64,000 nucleotides of DNA. Source: Lepas anatifera. Its lineage: Eukaryota; Arthropoda; Thecostraca; Lepadidae. Of this stretch, positions 44,754-55,567 are shown piece by piece. The stretch is from contig JAOTON010001372.1 in assembly GCA_034440635.1 (NCBI GenBank), positions 1 through 64,000 of the forward strand, read 5' to 3'. The notes below the pieces were generated by a model, which was not told where the DNA came from, searched no databases, and saw only the letters and a program-made list of their open reading frames with translations. Positions within the stretch are counted from its first letter, which is position 1, and the number at the start of each line of letters is the position of its first letter. The translations under genes were made by a program, and so were the position numbers.

Positions 44754-45289
44754 AAGTTTTTCCGGCACGGCTTGATTTGAACCAATGAAAATTAATAAGG
44801 AATTGCCGTTCATAAAATCCTCGTGCAAAAATTACATCACGGCACTGCTAGTGTTAAAGACATTAGCCGGGATGTAGTAATTATGATAATTTCATGCAGC
44901 ACCGGTTATTCTCTGTTTTGAGCTATCCATGTTTTATTGTGTAATAGTTTTACTTGTTGGCATCTTTGTGCATGTTTGCTTAGAACGTTTATATTTGGAA
45001 GTGCCTAGGAGATAAAAGTACAGAAATCTCTGAAATAAATGCTTAGCAGTATTTTTACTGTTTTAGTTGCTATAAGTGAGGGTAAAAATAACCAAATGGA
45101 AAAACGGTTGAATTTTTTCGCGTATCTCCCTTTAACGACTTGCCACTGAATGTAATGAGCTGGAACGTTCACAAAATGTGTACAGGGCAAAATCACTGAT
45201 CCATGAGTTGTACATGATCTAAATATTGGTCAAATGTAGTTAGGGTGCATTTAGCTTTTGCCGTGAAGCTCAGATTTAAGGTGTTCACG
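44754..45289. other. Non-coding AT-rich stretch
   Basis: No gene or repeat family recognised between the 5.7 kb element and the degenerate repeat that follows. Confidence 0.4.
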
Positions 45290-45757
45290 TGACAGGTATG
45301 CCTTTTTGGTGCATCTAAGTATGGGGCTTCATATGAGAAAGGAATCATGACGGAATTCATATGGGAAGCATATGGGATGCATACATACCAACCCACATCA
45401 GCACCACCTGGAAACCAAATGACATGCATATGTACGGATCTACATCGATACCACATGGAAACCATATCGCCAGCATTTGGGAGGAGGGGGTTCACACAGA
45501 TACCACCTAGAAACCATATGGAAAGTATCCGTATTGGCCCGCATCGGCACCACATAGAAACCATATACTCTCTACCGCTGTGAACCCACCTGCATACCAT
45601 CAGGAGCCCATTTCATTCCCATCTTCCATGGCCCTTATGGAACCCATGTGGAACCCGCGGCCACTTCCATATGATCCCCACATGGTCGACCCATGTAGAG
45701 CCTACATAGAACAAGTGGGCAGCCCACCTGCACTACGCATATTTCCCACATGGGCAT
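45290..45757. repeat. Degenerate tandem repeat
   Basis: Variants of CACCACATGGAAACCATATG recur at irregular spacing (about 45,400, 45,450, 45,502, 45,548). They keep one minus-strand frame open for 135 codons (45,193-45,600) with repeats of MVSMWYRC-type peptides; I regard the frame as a by-product of the repeat. Confidence 0.6.
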
Positions 45758-46657
45758 GTTTGCTGGGTACTTAGCTTTTCAGTGTGACAATAGATTACTA
45801 CCTTCTCTACAAATTTGAATCTTTTGGTGACGTTTCGTTAACTGCTTCGGGACGAGGTATTAAAATTCGACCAAAACAACTTCTTTCGTGTTTCACCACG
45901 AAGTACTCGTGGAATCAATTAAGGAAACCAAATTTCACTTGGATCTTTATTCTACTACTTGCACAGTAAGCAATTTATTTTTGGGTCGCACACGACCCAT
46001 TCGTCCCGAAACAACGACACGCACACCTATCTAGAATTATGTGTTCACTATATTCTCAATCAGGGTGCGTTCTGACCCGTTAGTTCTTGATTCCTCGTCG
46101 ACCCACTTTTAAAGTCAGCCCCGAAATGAAACATTATTCCGAAAAAGGTGACATTACATATATTGTGCTGTCCTGGAAACCCTGGCATAGCCTATCGATT
46201 TCAAGCAATTGGGCATCACATTTCCCTAAATATCGAGAATGTATAAGAAGAAGCACGACAGGAAAGACAGGAAAGAACATCAGCCAGAGCGAAGTCCGAT
46301 TTAATACCACAGCAGTAATGATCAGGCATTACTCAGGAATGCACTCCGATATTACTTAGCCACGGAACACTTATTGGCTCACAGCTCCAGTTTATGTATG
46401 CTGATGGTCGCGATGGAGCATGCTGAAGAACATCCCACTGGGTAGACGCCGGTGGGCGAATGAAAACTTCACTGGACAGACGCCATGTATGATGTATCGG
46501 TGCTTAGCGTTGACGCAGTTTCGGTTTGAGTGGGGCATATAAACTAAAGCCCTGTTCCAGCTGTCAGCACAGTTTTGTCAGCAGGACTTCTAACCTCTCC
46601 TCCAGAAAAGTTACATCAGAGCCATAATCGCCTCTTGTTTGAGCTAAGCAAAGGGAC

Positions 46658-48284
46658 TCAAACCTTTACACCATTAAAAATATTAGACTGCCATTTCGTG
46701 CACTTACTATTTTTCATCAGCGCAAACAGCAGGCCGTCAGCCCGTAAAACCTCTAGAACTAGTTCCCGGGGAGAGGCTACAGTCCTGTGACGTAGACGCA
46801 ACGCGGCCCGCTGATTGGTGCTGACAAAACTCTGCTGACAGCTGGAACAGGGCTTAGGTGTGAGCGATGCACTTGAAGGATGTCTTCCTTTTTGAATTCT
46901 CCGTCCTGTAACGCCAGTGGTATCTTCTGCAGGACCTATCATGACAATTTCGTATAAAGAAGCACTCTTCGCTTTCTTGTTCCTGGGCGTAGAAGCGGCG
47001 TACCTGCGGGGTGAAAATGTCCCGATGTGGCCAAGAGCAAGCTGACGCTTGAAGTCAACCAGTGTCCTCGGGTGTAGAGGCCCAGAGTCATCGTCCTGGG
47101 ATGTATCTCTCTCGCTGTCAGAAGCCTCCTGGACAATGAACGCCTTGGCCACGGCCACGTCAAGGTAGTTGTTTAACGTCTTGTCATAGAATTTCAGGGG
47201 ATCATTTCGATCAAAACCGTATAGTTTGGTCTTCTGGTTCATCCTTCACGTGATTTTTGAAAGGCAGTTCGGTCGTAGTGTGCCACAGGTGAAGATCCCC
47301 GTAGCTTTAGCTCTTGCAGATGCATAGAAGTTGCCTGTGTACAGCTTCATATTCTGACCAGAGATCTTCTCCATTAGCTAAAGGACAGCCCCTCGGCCAG
47401 ACCAGTATCCACGTAGCTCTTCTGTTCAGTATATATGGCAAACGCAAAGTCGTATCCTGTATCACTGCTATTTTTATAAAAGTGTTTGAATCTACAAAAG
47501 GTAGGATTTTGCTTCACCAGGCTGTGGCTCTGGAACTTGACCATCCGCTCGTCTCCGGCCTGATGGGAAGTCGACGACATTGTGACTTAAAAATAAAAAA
47601 CAGATTGAAGCGAACGATGACGGGCTAGATTTTCTAGACCCGATTTTAGTTGGGATCTGAGCAGTCAGGTGCCTGCTGGTTGCTGGCAAAATGAAGGCCT
47701 GTCCGAAGCTGGAAGAACATTTCTCTGTTCATTGCATTAGCCACCAGAGGAACACTAACATCAAAACTGCATTCCAGTGCAGTTTCATATTTGGCAGGAT
47801 GTGGTAGGACATGTTCAAAATTGCGCCAAAAATGTTCACATCTCTTCTGTGGTTGTGTCGAAGAATCTTCCACTTCGCCCCATGTGACGCCTCGACTGTG
47901 AGATAATGCTATTTTGAAGCAGGGGATCAAACTGACTGACCCTATTCAAAATATTCAGAGATTCTGGGAAGTCATCTCCGAAGGGAACCAGGACTTTCCA
48001 AAGTCCAGGAACGGGATCCGGATTCGGAACAGCGGGGAATCTCTACTTATCTCTCGTCGCACCTAAGATCCCCTCCATCTGCTCAGCTTCGACCTCGCTG
48101 ACAAGGTCATCTGGATTGTCGATAGCCGTTTCAACAGGACCACTATTCTCTTTAGCAGTATCAAGGAACATATGTCCTCGTCATCGAAGCTCAGAAGAGC
48201 CTCCTCGTCGGATTCATCAGCGTCCAGCATCTGCAGTATATCTTGCCAAGACACTTGGATAGGTCGGCTTCGTTTCCTCGGCAT
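46658..48284 (-). pseudogene. piggyBac transposase pseudogene
   Basis: Minus strand. ATG at 48,282-48,284 gives MPRKRSRPIQVSWQDIL and an acidic N terminus (LDADESDEEALLSFDDED), usual for piggyBac transposases. Next (47,646-47,930) come FWRNFEHVLPHPAKY and ANAMNREMFFQLRTGLHFAS, the conserved segment before the catalytic core. At 47,374-47,580 DERMVKFQSHSLVKQ and DTGYDFAFAIYT correspond to the DERM...KG.S catalytic Asp region. At 46,658-47,242, DPLKFYDKTLNNYLDVAVAK and a late CSSCQQSF correspond to the C-terminal core and part of the cysteine-rich domain. At least three frameshifts or stops separate the parts; it cannot make an active enzyme. Confidence 0.85.
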
Positions 48285-48433
48285 CTTTAAGGTAATGGAT
48301 CTACGTAACCTTCGAAAAGCGCTGGGAGCTATCCCTACCGCTACCCCTCTCTTCAAACTATACCGCATTCTCGCCAAAATGTTCTGCTAGATGCCACACC
48401 GTCGCCAGTATACACAAATATGGACGATCTCAT

Positions 48434-48595
48434 CCGTGGCGGATCCAGGAATTAATTTCGGAGGGGGTGGTAGGGGGCTCGAGTCTTACTCGCCAGTACC
48501 TCGGACAGCCCCTCGCCTCTCTATTTACTATAGGGAATGGGACATGGGTGCGGGGGCTTAAACCCCCAAACCCCCTCCCCTTGGATCCGCCACTG
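48434..48595. mobile_element. Short hAT-type MITE inside the piggyBac
   Basis: Ends CCGTGGCGGATCCAGG and TTGGATCCGCCACTG, 162 bp. Flanks GATCTCAT and ATTTTCAT share 5 of 8 bases, so a target duplication is possible but decayed. Confidence 0.6.
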
Positions 48596-49120
48596 ATTTT
48601 CATCAAATATCAGCAGTTATTGGCTACCCGTCTTCTGTCGTGCACGTGCACTGTCAGCTTATACATTGCCATCATAATACTCTATGCATACAGCAATACG
48701 TGCAGATCTCGTCACTTGAGGACGAATGGGTCGCTTGTGACCCACTAATTCAACTTACGCTCAGGAGCAGTACTATAAACTGAGCTGCTGCCACTGTTAT
48801 GCGATATAAAGTCAACATCCCGAGGTTACTATAGTTGATATCTCGTGACGTTCCTGCAAAAAATAAGCTCTGAGAGGGGAAGTTACTTTTTCAGATGTCC
48901 CTGCCTGGTCGATAGGAATGTCCGAATTGTCTAATGGGACCCCTGTTGTCACATAAATAATTTCCACTGATCAAAAACGCTACTGAGGGGAAGAAAACCT
49001 ATCGCCGTTTCTATTCTCAGCCCCATTTAGCGATGGGAAGAGGCGTTGGTAACTGGCAAGATCAAATATCGTCAGTGAGAGCCTGGGTCATAAACGACCC
49101 ATTCGTCCCGAAGCAGTTAA

Positions 49121-49827
49121 ATATAAATTGTTTTATTCGACTTTTTGTTAACCGGAAGTACTGCGAGAACTAGGTGCCAAAACTCAACTCACGAAAAAAT
49201 ATAACAATCGCTCAGAAAAGCTTTGTGCCGACTTAGAACTAGCCGTTCTTAAAATTTGTACTTTTTACGATGTTTCTTTGCAGGGCAGCTGCAAAATTAT
49301 AGGTTAAAATAGTACTATTTTTATTACGGCGGAATAATTTTTAGTGCTGTTGGTGTTCATGCTACTGCCAAAACTAAAATCTGAACCATTGGAGCAATTA
49401 CTTAGTTTTTCGGTCTGAAAATAGATGTCTAACTTGTCTAAAAAATTGTATCTTTTGGTGAGGTTTTGTTTCTAGAAATTGTTTAATTAGACTTTTTGTT
49501 AACCGGAAGTAGGATCTATGACTACCAGAGCTGGGTGACAAAACTCAACTCGCGAATAAATACAACAATCGCTTAGAAAAGCTTTGTACCGACCTAAAAA
49601 TAGTCATTCTTAAAATTTGTAGCTTTGCACGCTGTTCCCTCTCAGGACAAATGCAAAAGTATAGGTTAAAAACCTTACTAATTCTATTAGAGCAGAATAG
49701 TTTCTGGTGCTCTTGGTGTTCAAGCCCGGAACCGAAAATTACATACCAGATCAGAAATAACCCAACATTGTTCCCCATATCCCAGGATATTAATAATTCC
49801 CCATACCAGGAGCAGTGCGTACTTTAA
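49121..49827. repeat. Left palindrome arm, outer part with tandem subrepeats
   Basis: Two related subrepeats, each starting near CTTTTTGTTAACCGGAAGTA (49,142 and 49,491), inverted relative to 60,385-61,570. No coding sequence. Confidence 0.8.
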
Positions 49828-50846
49828 CCCGCGCCCCACCGGGGGTCCAGCGCCACCTTCGACCCACCGGGGGCCATCGATGGCCCCCTCTAACTCCGAA
49901 AATATGGGCGTTAGCGAAAATCTGCAAAGTGCAATAGAAAGATCGCGTGAATTCAGTAAGAAATTAACTCACTTGTTTTAGTGCTCAGGTCAATGGTTTG
50001 ACCTCCAGAGGTCAAATTAGGTCAAAATCGGCTATTTTCACTCAAAGGTGCAATGCTTAAGCAAACTGGGCATAACTCTTATGCCATTAGAGCTATTGAG
50101 GTCTGATAAAGTACATTGGATAGGAAATTGTCAGTCCTTTTTCCGCTATGTGAAACGTAAAGACCTCCCGCCAGTGGTTTGACCTCCAAAGGTCACCTCG
50201 TGACCTAAGATGAGTGAGGTCACGAAAGGTCAGAAAGTGACCTTGCCGTATATCAAACGAAAGCCAGTGACGAGACATACACGATGGTGTTTAATTCAGC
50301 GCTCTAACTTTACTAGGTCAAAATTTATTGTCAAAATACTGTTTTTTAACCCTGGTGATCTTGGATGACCTTGGGGAGGTCAAAGGGCAAATATGGCCCC
50401 TGGAATCCGTGAAAGGGTGTCGAAGAACGCTTTTCTGATCAAGCTGAGCATTTTCAATCGTTTTTGTGACTTTTAGATCATAAGACAGCTTTTCCCCATG
50501 CTTTTTCAATGGGAAAGGTCACCTCGTGACCTGACCTCAGGGCACGAAATAAAAAAATCCCGGATATACACCTTGTAGACCCTGGACGGGCCATAAAGTG
50601 TAGGAAGTTTCAAATTGATCGACTTCGAAATGTAGCTCTTACAGAGCTCTAAAGTTGAAGTGAGGTGACCTTGGTTGACCTCATCTGGTGACCTGACCTT
50701 GGGTGACCCGGGGTAAAAATTTCAGGGATGGTGGGAAAATGATGCAGTAAGAGGTAGAGCTCTCAACCGCGGTGCTGCGCCTCTTTGTCTTTCTGCTATC
50801 CCGGAAAAACCTTAGGGGGCCATCGATGGCCCCGGTGGGGCGAGGG
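49828..50846. mobile_element. TTAA element type A, inverted member, AGGTCA-rich
   Basis: TTAA at 49,824-49,827 and 50,847-50,850. Ends CCCGCGCCCCACCGGGGG and CCCTCGCCCCACCGGGGC reading inwards, with GGCCATCGATGGCC boxes. It is the inverted homologue of 20,843-21,874. Its right TTAA is also the left TTAA of the next element (50,851), so it inserted at that element's border. Confidence 0.9.
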
Positions 50847-51005
50847 TTAAAGGGAATGTGGCACCTTCACAACGTGATTTTAGCTGAGATAGCCAAGTTG
50901 TAAAGCAGGTCGGAAAACCCGGTACTCCATATTTCATTTGTCTTGGAACTCGATATTTCCGTAGAAAAAAGCTAAAACGTACCTGACACCAGCCCCCTCA
51001 GCCCC

Positions 51006-51615
51006 AGTTCAGTATATTAAGAAACAATCCAAACGAGGTAAAAACAATGGGGTGGCTTTTCGGTTTCCAAATTCGCGTTTGGGTGGACATTTCAGGAAAC
51101 TTTTTTGGACATTGGTGGACACCGGGGATTAGGTGGACATTTCTTGTCCACCTAAACAAAAGGCAGCTATAATAATAATAATTGTTGGGGTTTAACGACG
51201 CACCAACTGCCAGGGTCATACGGCGTCGCCAACTCTCACCCAGTTGGAAGGGATTTTGGGGATCAGATCGACTTATTCAGAGGCTCCGCCGACTTGAACC
51301 CGGGACCGGTGGCTTAGAAGACAAGGGTGCTATCCACTAAGCCACCTCATCCCCTAAACAAAAGGCAGCTATCCACGTTTCTGGGGATGCTTATTCATAT
51401 ACCAAGAGATGGCGTTAGGGTGGACATCAAAATACGTCCCCGAAACAGCCGGAATTTCCATCAAAAATTTTTTGACGGAATTTAGTACCGATCGGTGCCA
51501 CCACGTGGCGATGCAATCTAAAAAATCAGCTGACAGTGCGCGCGCGCGCCGCACGAGCGCAGCGTTCTTGAATGTGGGAAAATGTTGTTTCAGTCGTTGT
51601 ATGGCATCTGAAGCA
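51006..51615 (-). other. Unassigned segment hosting a SINE
   Basis: Repeats of GGTGGACA occur at about 51,089, 51,113 and 51,132. On the minus strand the frame 51,369-51,554 reads FLDCIATWWHRSVLNSVKKF and YFDVHPNAISWYMNKHPQK, a non-random-looking peptide I cannot assign; it ends at a stop just before the SINE target site. It may be the C-terminal end of an unknown transposase. Confidence 0.3.
51171..51354 (-). mobile_element. tRNA-derived SINE with an 18 bp target duplication
   Basis: Minus strand: GGGGATGAGGTGGCTTAGTG (A box), GGTCCCGGGTTCAAGTC (B box), then a body ending GTTGGTGCGTCGTTAAACC and an ATT-repeat tail. TAAACAAAAGGCAGCTAT is repeated perfectly at 51,153-51,170 and 51,355-51,372. 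This proves the boundaries and points to LINE-mediated retroposition. It differs from the SINE at 5,458. Confidence 0.95.
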
Positions 51616-52239
51616 GGGGCGGATCCAGGATTTTGCTAGGGGGCATAGGCGGATCCAGGGTCACCGATCGGGGAGGGGTGGCACATTGCTGTGGAGGACC
51701 AAGGATCCGTCCTATGGGGTGCCATTTTCGACCAGCAAACTCTATCAGGTGTCCGCCAAATTGTACCCCAGGGCGCCGATTTTAGCATCCTCGGGGGGGT
51801 GGTGGAAAACGACATTTCAGGGGCGCTATCGATCCTTCAAAGGAGCGCCGTGACTATTTTAAGACGTGCCAAGGCTTGATCGGGAGGAGCACCTCCCCCT
51901 TTGCCCCTGTAGATCCGCCTATGGGGGGCAAAGACTCGGGGAGCGGCCAGTTGACCAGCTGAGGGGTGGCCCTTGGAGTTTTATAAAGGGTGCTTTTGTG
52001 ACACTAATTTTCCTGTTGCCGATGTCATTTCAAACAGCGCTGACAAAAAAGCCAGGGAAGGGCAGAGTTTCTGACGTTGTTTCTGTTAAAACAAATCCTT
52101 ATGATACAGGGCGTCCTTCTATGGACTACTTTTGGCAATTGAACTCGCGCAAGGACGGCCACTGTTGTTTTCAGGACCACTTTCTCTCCCCAATTCGGCC
52201 GATCTGCGCCGATTGAATAGTGATACATCCACAATATTA
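51616..52239. mobile_element. Nested hAT-like MITE ends and unassigned sequence
   Basis: CAGGGGCGGATCCAGG at 51,616 starts one element. CATAGGCGGATCCAGGG (about 51,645) and GTAGATCCGCCTATG (about 51,907-51,921) are the inverted ends of a second one inside it. Interior G-rich and non-coding. From about 51,940 to 52,239 nothing is recognised. Confidence 0.5.
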
Positions 52240-54635
52240 TATGTGAGGGAGAATTTGTTGGACTTTATGTGTTTCCACGTCAGTCATTAAAAGAAGGCAA
52301 CAAGATAAGATAAAACATGGGATAAAAGACAGATAAAATCATGCATACAGAGTAAAATCACACATAAAATCATACATAAAAATACGATCACTGCAACTCT
52401 CTCACCTGTCTGTCCAGTAGCATACATCTTACAGTTGCCTTAAAAGGCACGTCTTCTCCTATATCCAGCTCGTTCAGCAGAGCTGCCCCCGGTGGGCCAG
52501 CCTACGCCGCCCGGCTTCAGTCCGGATCCGCGGGAGGGACAGCTCCGCTGACCGGCGTGTCGCATGGTTGTGAATGGTATTGCGTGGTGGGCCTATGGTG
52601 TTAGCTATGTATGGTGGAGTGCCAGTGCGAATGGTTTTGTGAAGTGAAGAAAGTGTGTGATAGTGAATGAGGCTGTTTGCGTCCAGCCACTTCAGCCGCT
52701 CAACAACATCGGAAATGTGGTCGTGTTTCCGACGTCCGCTGATAACCCGGGCGCAGAAGTTGATGATTTTTTGAATTTTGCGAATCTGAGTAGGGTTACA
52801 TGAGCCGTAAACGCACAGACAGTAATATAACGAACAACAGACAGAACTAGAGATTGGACGATTTGGGTCATCAGCTGAGCCGGCACAACATGATGAACGT
52901 GAGTCAATGCGATTAGAAGGCCGTTACATTTGTTTTGGACCGAGTTTACGTGTTGTTCAAAATTTAGGTGACGATCAAGTAATACTCCGAGACTTTTCAC
53001 TACTTTTGAGTCGTTGATAGTAGAGTTTCTGAATTTAAGAGTAACTGGAGGAAAATTTCGTAGCATCACTTTTGTTCCTAGGATCATCATCTGAGTTTTG
53101 GCCGTGTTCACTTTCATTCCGTTGGCACAGAACCATTGAAGAAGAGAATCTAGTGCAATTTCCGCTCGTCGAATAAGATTTTGCAAGTCTTGCTTCTTAC
53201 CAGTTATTAGAATTGATGTGTCATCTGCGAATTGCGTGATGACCACATCGTCTTCGACGTGGAAAGAGAGGTCGTTGGTGAAGAGGAGGCATAGCACGCA
53301 AGAGAGGCTCCCACCTTGAAAAATTCCCATGCTATTGTTTTTTGAGCCAGATCTTATTACTGCACCAGTGACGGAAGATTTGAGCTGAACTTGTTGGGTA
53401 TGACCTCTTAGGTAGTTTTTCGAACCAAAGTGTATCAATGCCATAGAGGTTTAGTTTTTGGAGTAATATTTGGTGCGGAATGACATCGAACATCTTGGAT
53501 AAATCCAAAAGAATTAGAATTGTAACTTCGCCAGAATCCATCGCCCGGAAAACATGGTCGGTGATGACGTTTAGGGCGGACTCAGTAGAAAATTTTTGTC
53601 TATAACCATGCTGAGTATCCGAAAATAGTTGGTTGTTTTCGAGGTAGTTGACTAATTGATTTTGAACGACTTTTTCTACCAGTTTCATCGGTGGTGGCAA
53701 TATAGCAATTGGTCTTGTATCGGCCGGTCCAGCTGGAGTTTTAACTTTTGGAATAGGGGTTATCAGCGCACGTTTCCATTTGGAGGGAATTTGGCCAGTG
53801 ACAAGACTCGAGTTAATGATGTCCAAAAGCAAAAATCCAATAGAAGAAAAGAATTTTGAGAACATAACTAGGCTCAGACCATCACTTCCGGTGTTGTTGG
53901 ACGGCTTCATGCTGAGAAGTGTGGCGTGCAGAGTCTGTATGTCGATGGGCTGGACGGTGAATGTGGACGTGGTGACGCGAGGCAGTCGCACTGGAACGGG
54001 GGTCGGAGGAGTGGGAATAGAGGCCGCGATGTTTGGTCCAACCGAAACGTAATAGTCGTTGAGTGCATCCGGGGTCATATCAAAGGGTTGCGTGTTCGTC
54101 TGTTTTTTGCCCAAGATAGGTCGCAAAAGCTGCCAAAATCTACCACGACCTTTTTGTAGAATTTCGTTCTGAAAAAATAGGCGCGAGTCACGGCGAATAG
54201 CGGCTTTGCTCAAACGGTTCAGATTTTTGTACTCGAGACGGGACCCCTGCACCAGTGCTACTTGCCTCTGGTGAATGATGCGGCGTGTATGGTGTGAGAG
54301 TGGCAACACAACCGGCTTACGAGCTGGAACGGAGCGGAGTGGTGCAACACGATCGAGTTCTAGCAAGAATGTTTGCTTAAAAATATCCCACTTGCCTTCG
54401 GTGGAGGCACATGGGAGCATGGGCGACCAGTCTATTGTAGCGATCTGGAGATGAAAAAGGTTTACATCGATGCTCCCTAAACAACGCTTCTGAAGCCTGC
54501 AAGTAATCGGTCTACTCTGCATGTCGGGACCGCGCAGTACTATGCGGGTTATATTGTGCGGCCCGCCAAAATGGCACCGGGTAACACCACTCCTACGGAC
54601 ACGGTAGGTCGTGGTACCAACTGTAGAAATAGATT
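52240..54635 (-). mobile_element. L2-like LINE, 5'-truncated, minus strand
   Basis: The coding region runs from 54,635 to about 52,395 on the minus strand. Recognisable blocks: SNNTGSDGLS and IPSKWKRALITPIPKVK, then RPIAILPPPMKLVEKVVQNQ (fingers), QHGYRQKFSTESALNVITDH, ILLDLSKMFDVIPHQ (palm Asp), QGGSLSCVLCLLFTNDL, then FADD (catalytic), VKSLGVLLDRHLNFEQHV (thumb), and a frameshifted GRRKHDHISDVVERLKWLD C-terminal block shared with the LINE at 28,975. A frameshift at about 53,430 splits the RT and another precedes the C-terminal block. The endonuclease is missing. The first roughly 30 codons of the open frame (54,640-54,735) belong to the flanking type C element. Confidence 0.87.
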
Positions 54636-54936
54636 GCCCCCGTCGCCGGCGGCCATTGTTGTGAGCTACTAGGGTGACGACATATGCTGACGTCACGATG
54701 AGCATCAGCCAATCGAAGCCCTTGAAGCGTTTCAAGTATGGTAGTGGTTGCTAGATCGTGACATCATCCACAGACTGATATTTATTTCTTTTTCTAGAGG
54801 AGTATGTTTAAAAACCAAATATTAAGCTCATTGTACATTTTTCAGAGATTCATGAGTGGTTTCATTATTTTTAACTAAAAGTACGCCTAATTACACTAAA
54901 TTCCAGGGTTCGACCAAGGTGCCACATTCCCTTTAA

Positions 54937-55567
54937 AATGTTGTGAACACAAGAAGAACGACAGCACATAGGCGGATTCAGGATTGGTGACGGGGGGCAC
55001 CTTCCCGGAGGCGCCATTCGGAACAGGGGGCACCACTTTTGACCGGCAAAACCATCAGGTGGGCACAAAATCCTATTGGTGGGTGCAGATTTTTGCAACG
55101 GGGCGGGGATGGGAAGCGACATTTTAAGGGGGCGACATAGACCTTGCAGGGGGCGCCGAGGGATGATCAGGGGGAGGACAAGTGACCTCTTTGCCAACTG
55201 GATAGGCCTATGCGACAGAGGCGTGCTAAGACTGCTGGAAAGAGGTGCAGTTGGAAAAGGCGTTCAAAAGAGACTGCAGGCAACGAGATGTATTTTACAG
55301 AAACAGGGGCGCAGCCAGGGGGGGTAGGGACAGCGGCCCCCAACCCTGAGGGCACTCCTGAGGACACGATTCTGTAACAAGCAGAATTCTTTTTACCCAT
55401 CAGGGCCCTTTTGGGGCTGTCCCTGGAGCCCTCTTCGGGGTGCCCTCCCCCCTTAGCGAAATCCTGGCTACGTCCCTGTAAAGATTCGTGCTCAGAAGGT
55501 TAGGAAAATGGTACATTTGGCAAAGGCGTGTCCAGGAGACTGCTGGTAGGAGCATGTAATGCAGAGG
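54937..55567. repeat. Left palindrome arm, middle part
   Basis: Inverted match of 59,870-60,385, sharing ATAGGCGGATTCAGGATTG and GACGTCCCTGTAAAGATTCG-type blocks. Repetitive GGGGGCRCC words; no coding sequence. Confidence 0.8.

Larger units (their letters stand above)
45842..49116 (-). mobile_element. piggyBac transposon, decayed, with TTAA target duplication
   Basis: TTAA at 45,838-45,841 and 49,117-49,120 flank 3,275 bp. The inverted ends are CTGCTTCGGGACGA on the left and TCGTCCCGAAGCAG on the right. The uninterrupted target is seen in the right palindrome arm (about 61,520-61,545, TTAA between the same neighbours), which confirms the boundaries. Subterminal copies of GGGTCG..CGACCCATTCGTCC occur at 45,983, 48,720 (inverted) and 49,085. 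The transposase relic is on the minus strand. Confidence 0.92.
50851..54932. mobile_element. TTAA element type C, split by a 3.6 kb composite insertion
   Basis: Inverted ends AGGGAATGTGGCACCTT on the left and AAGGTGCCACATTCCCT on the right, flanked by TTAA (50,847-50,850; 54,933-54,936). The right palindrome arm shows the same place empty (about 60,386-60,395, GTTTAAAGT). A complete 446 bp member lies at 60,813-61,258; it shows that bases 51,006-54,635 are an insertion between CTCAGCCCC and CGTCGCCGG, with GCCCC duplicated at its ends. Confidence 0.88.

Noticed and set aside
45193..45600. 135-codon minus-strand ORF
   Set aside because: Explained by the degenerate tandem repeat; peptide is repetitive and unrecognised.
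45983..48743. Inner GGGTCG..GACCC inverted pair as the true piggyBac ends
   Set aside because: No TTAA flanks it, whereas the outer ends have perfect TTAA and a matching empty site in the other palindrome arm; the inner pair is subterminal.
54640..54735. N-terminal 30 codons of the 467-codon LINE frame
   Set aside because: This DNA belongs to the TTAA type C element (compare 61,020-61,100), so it is not LINE protein, and the frame start is not an ATG.
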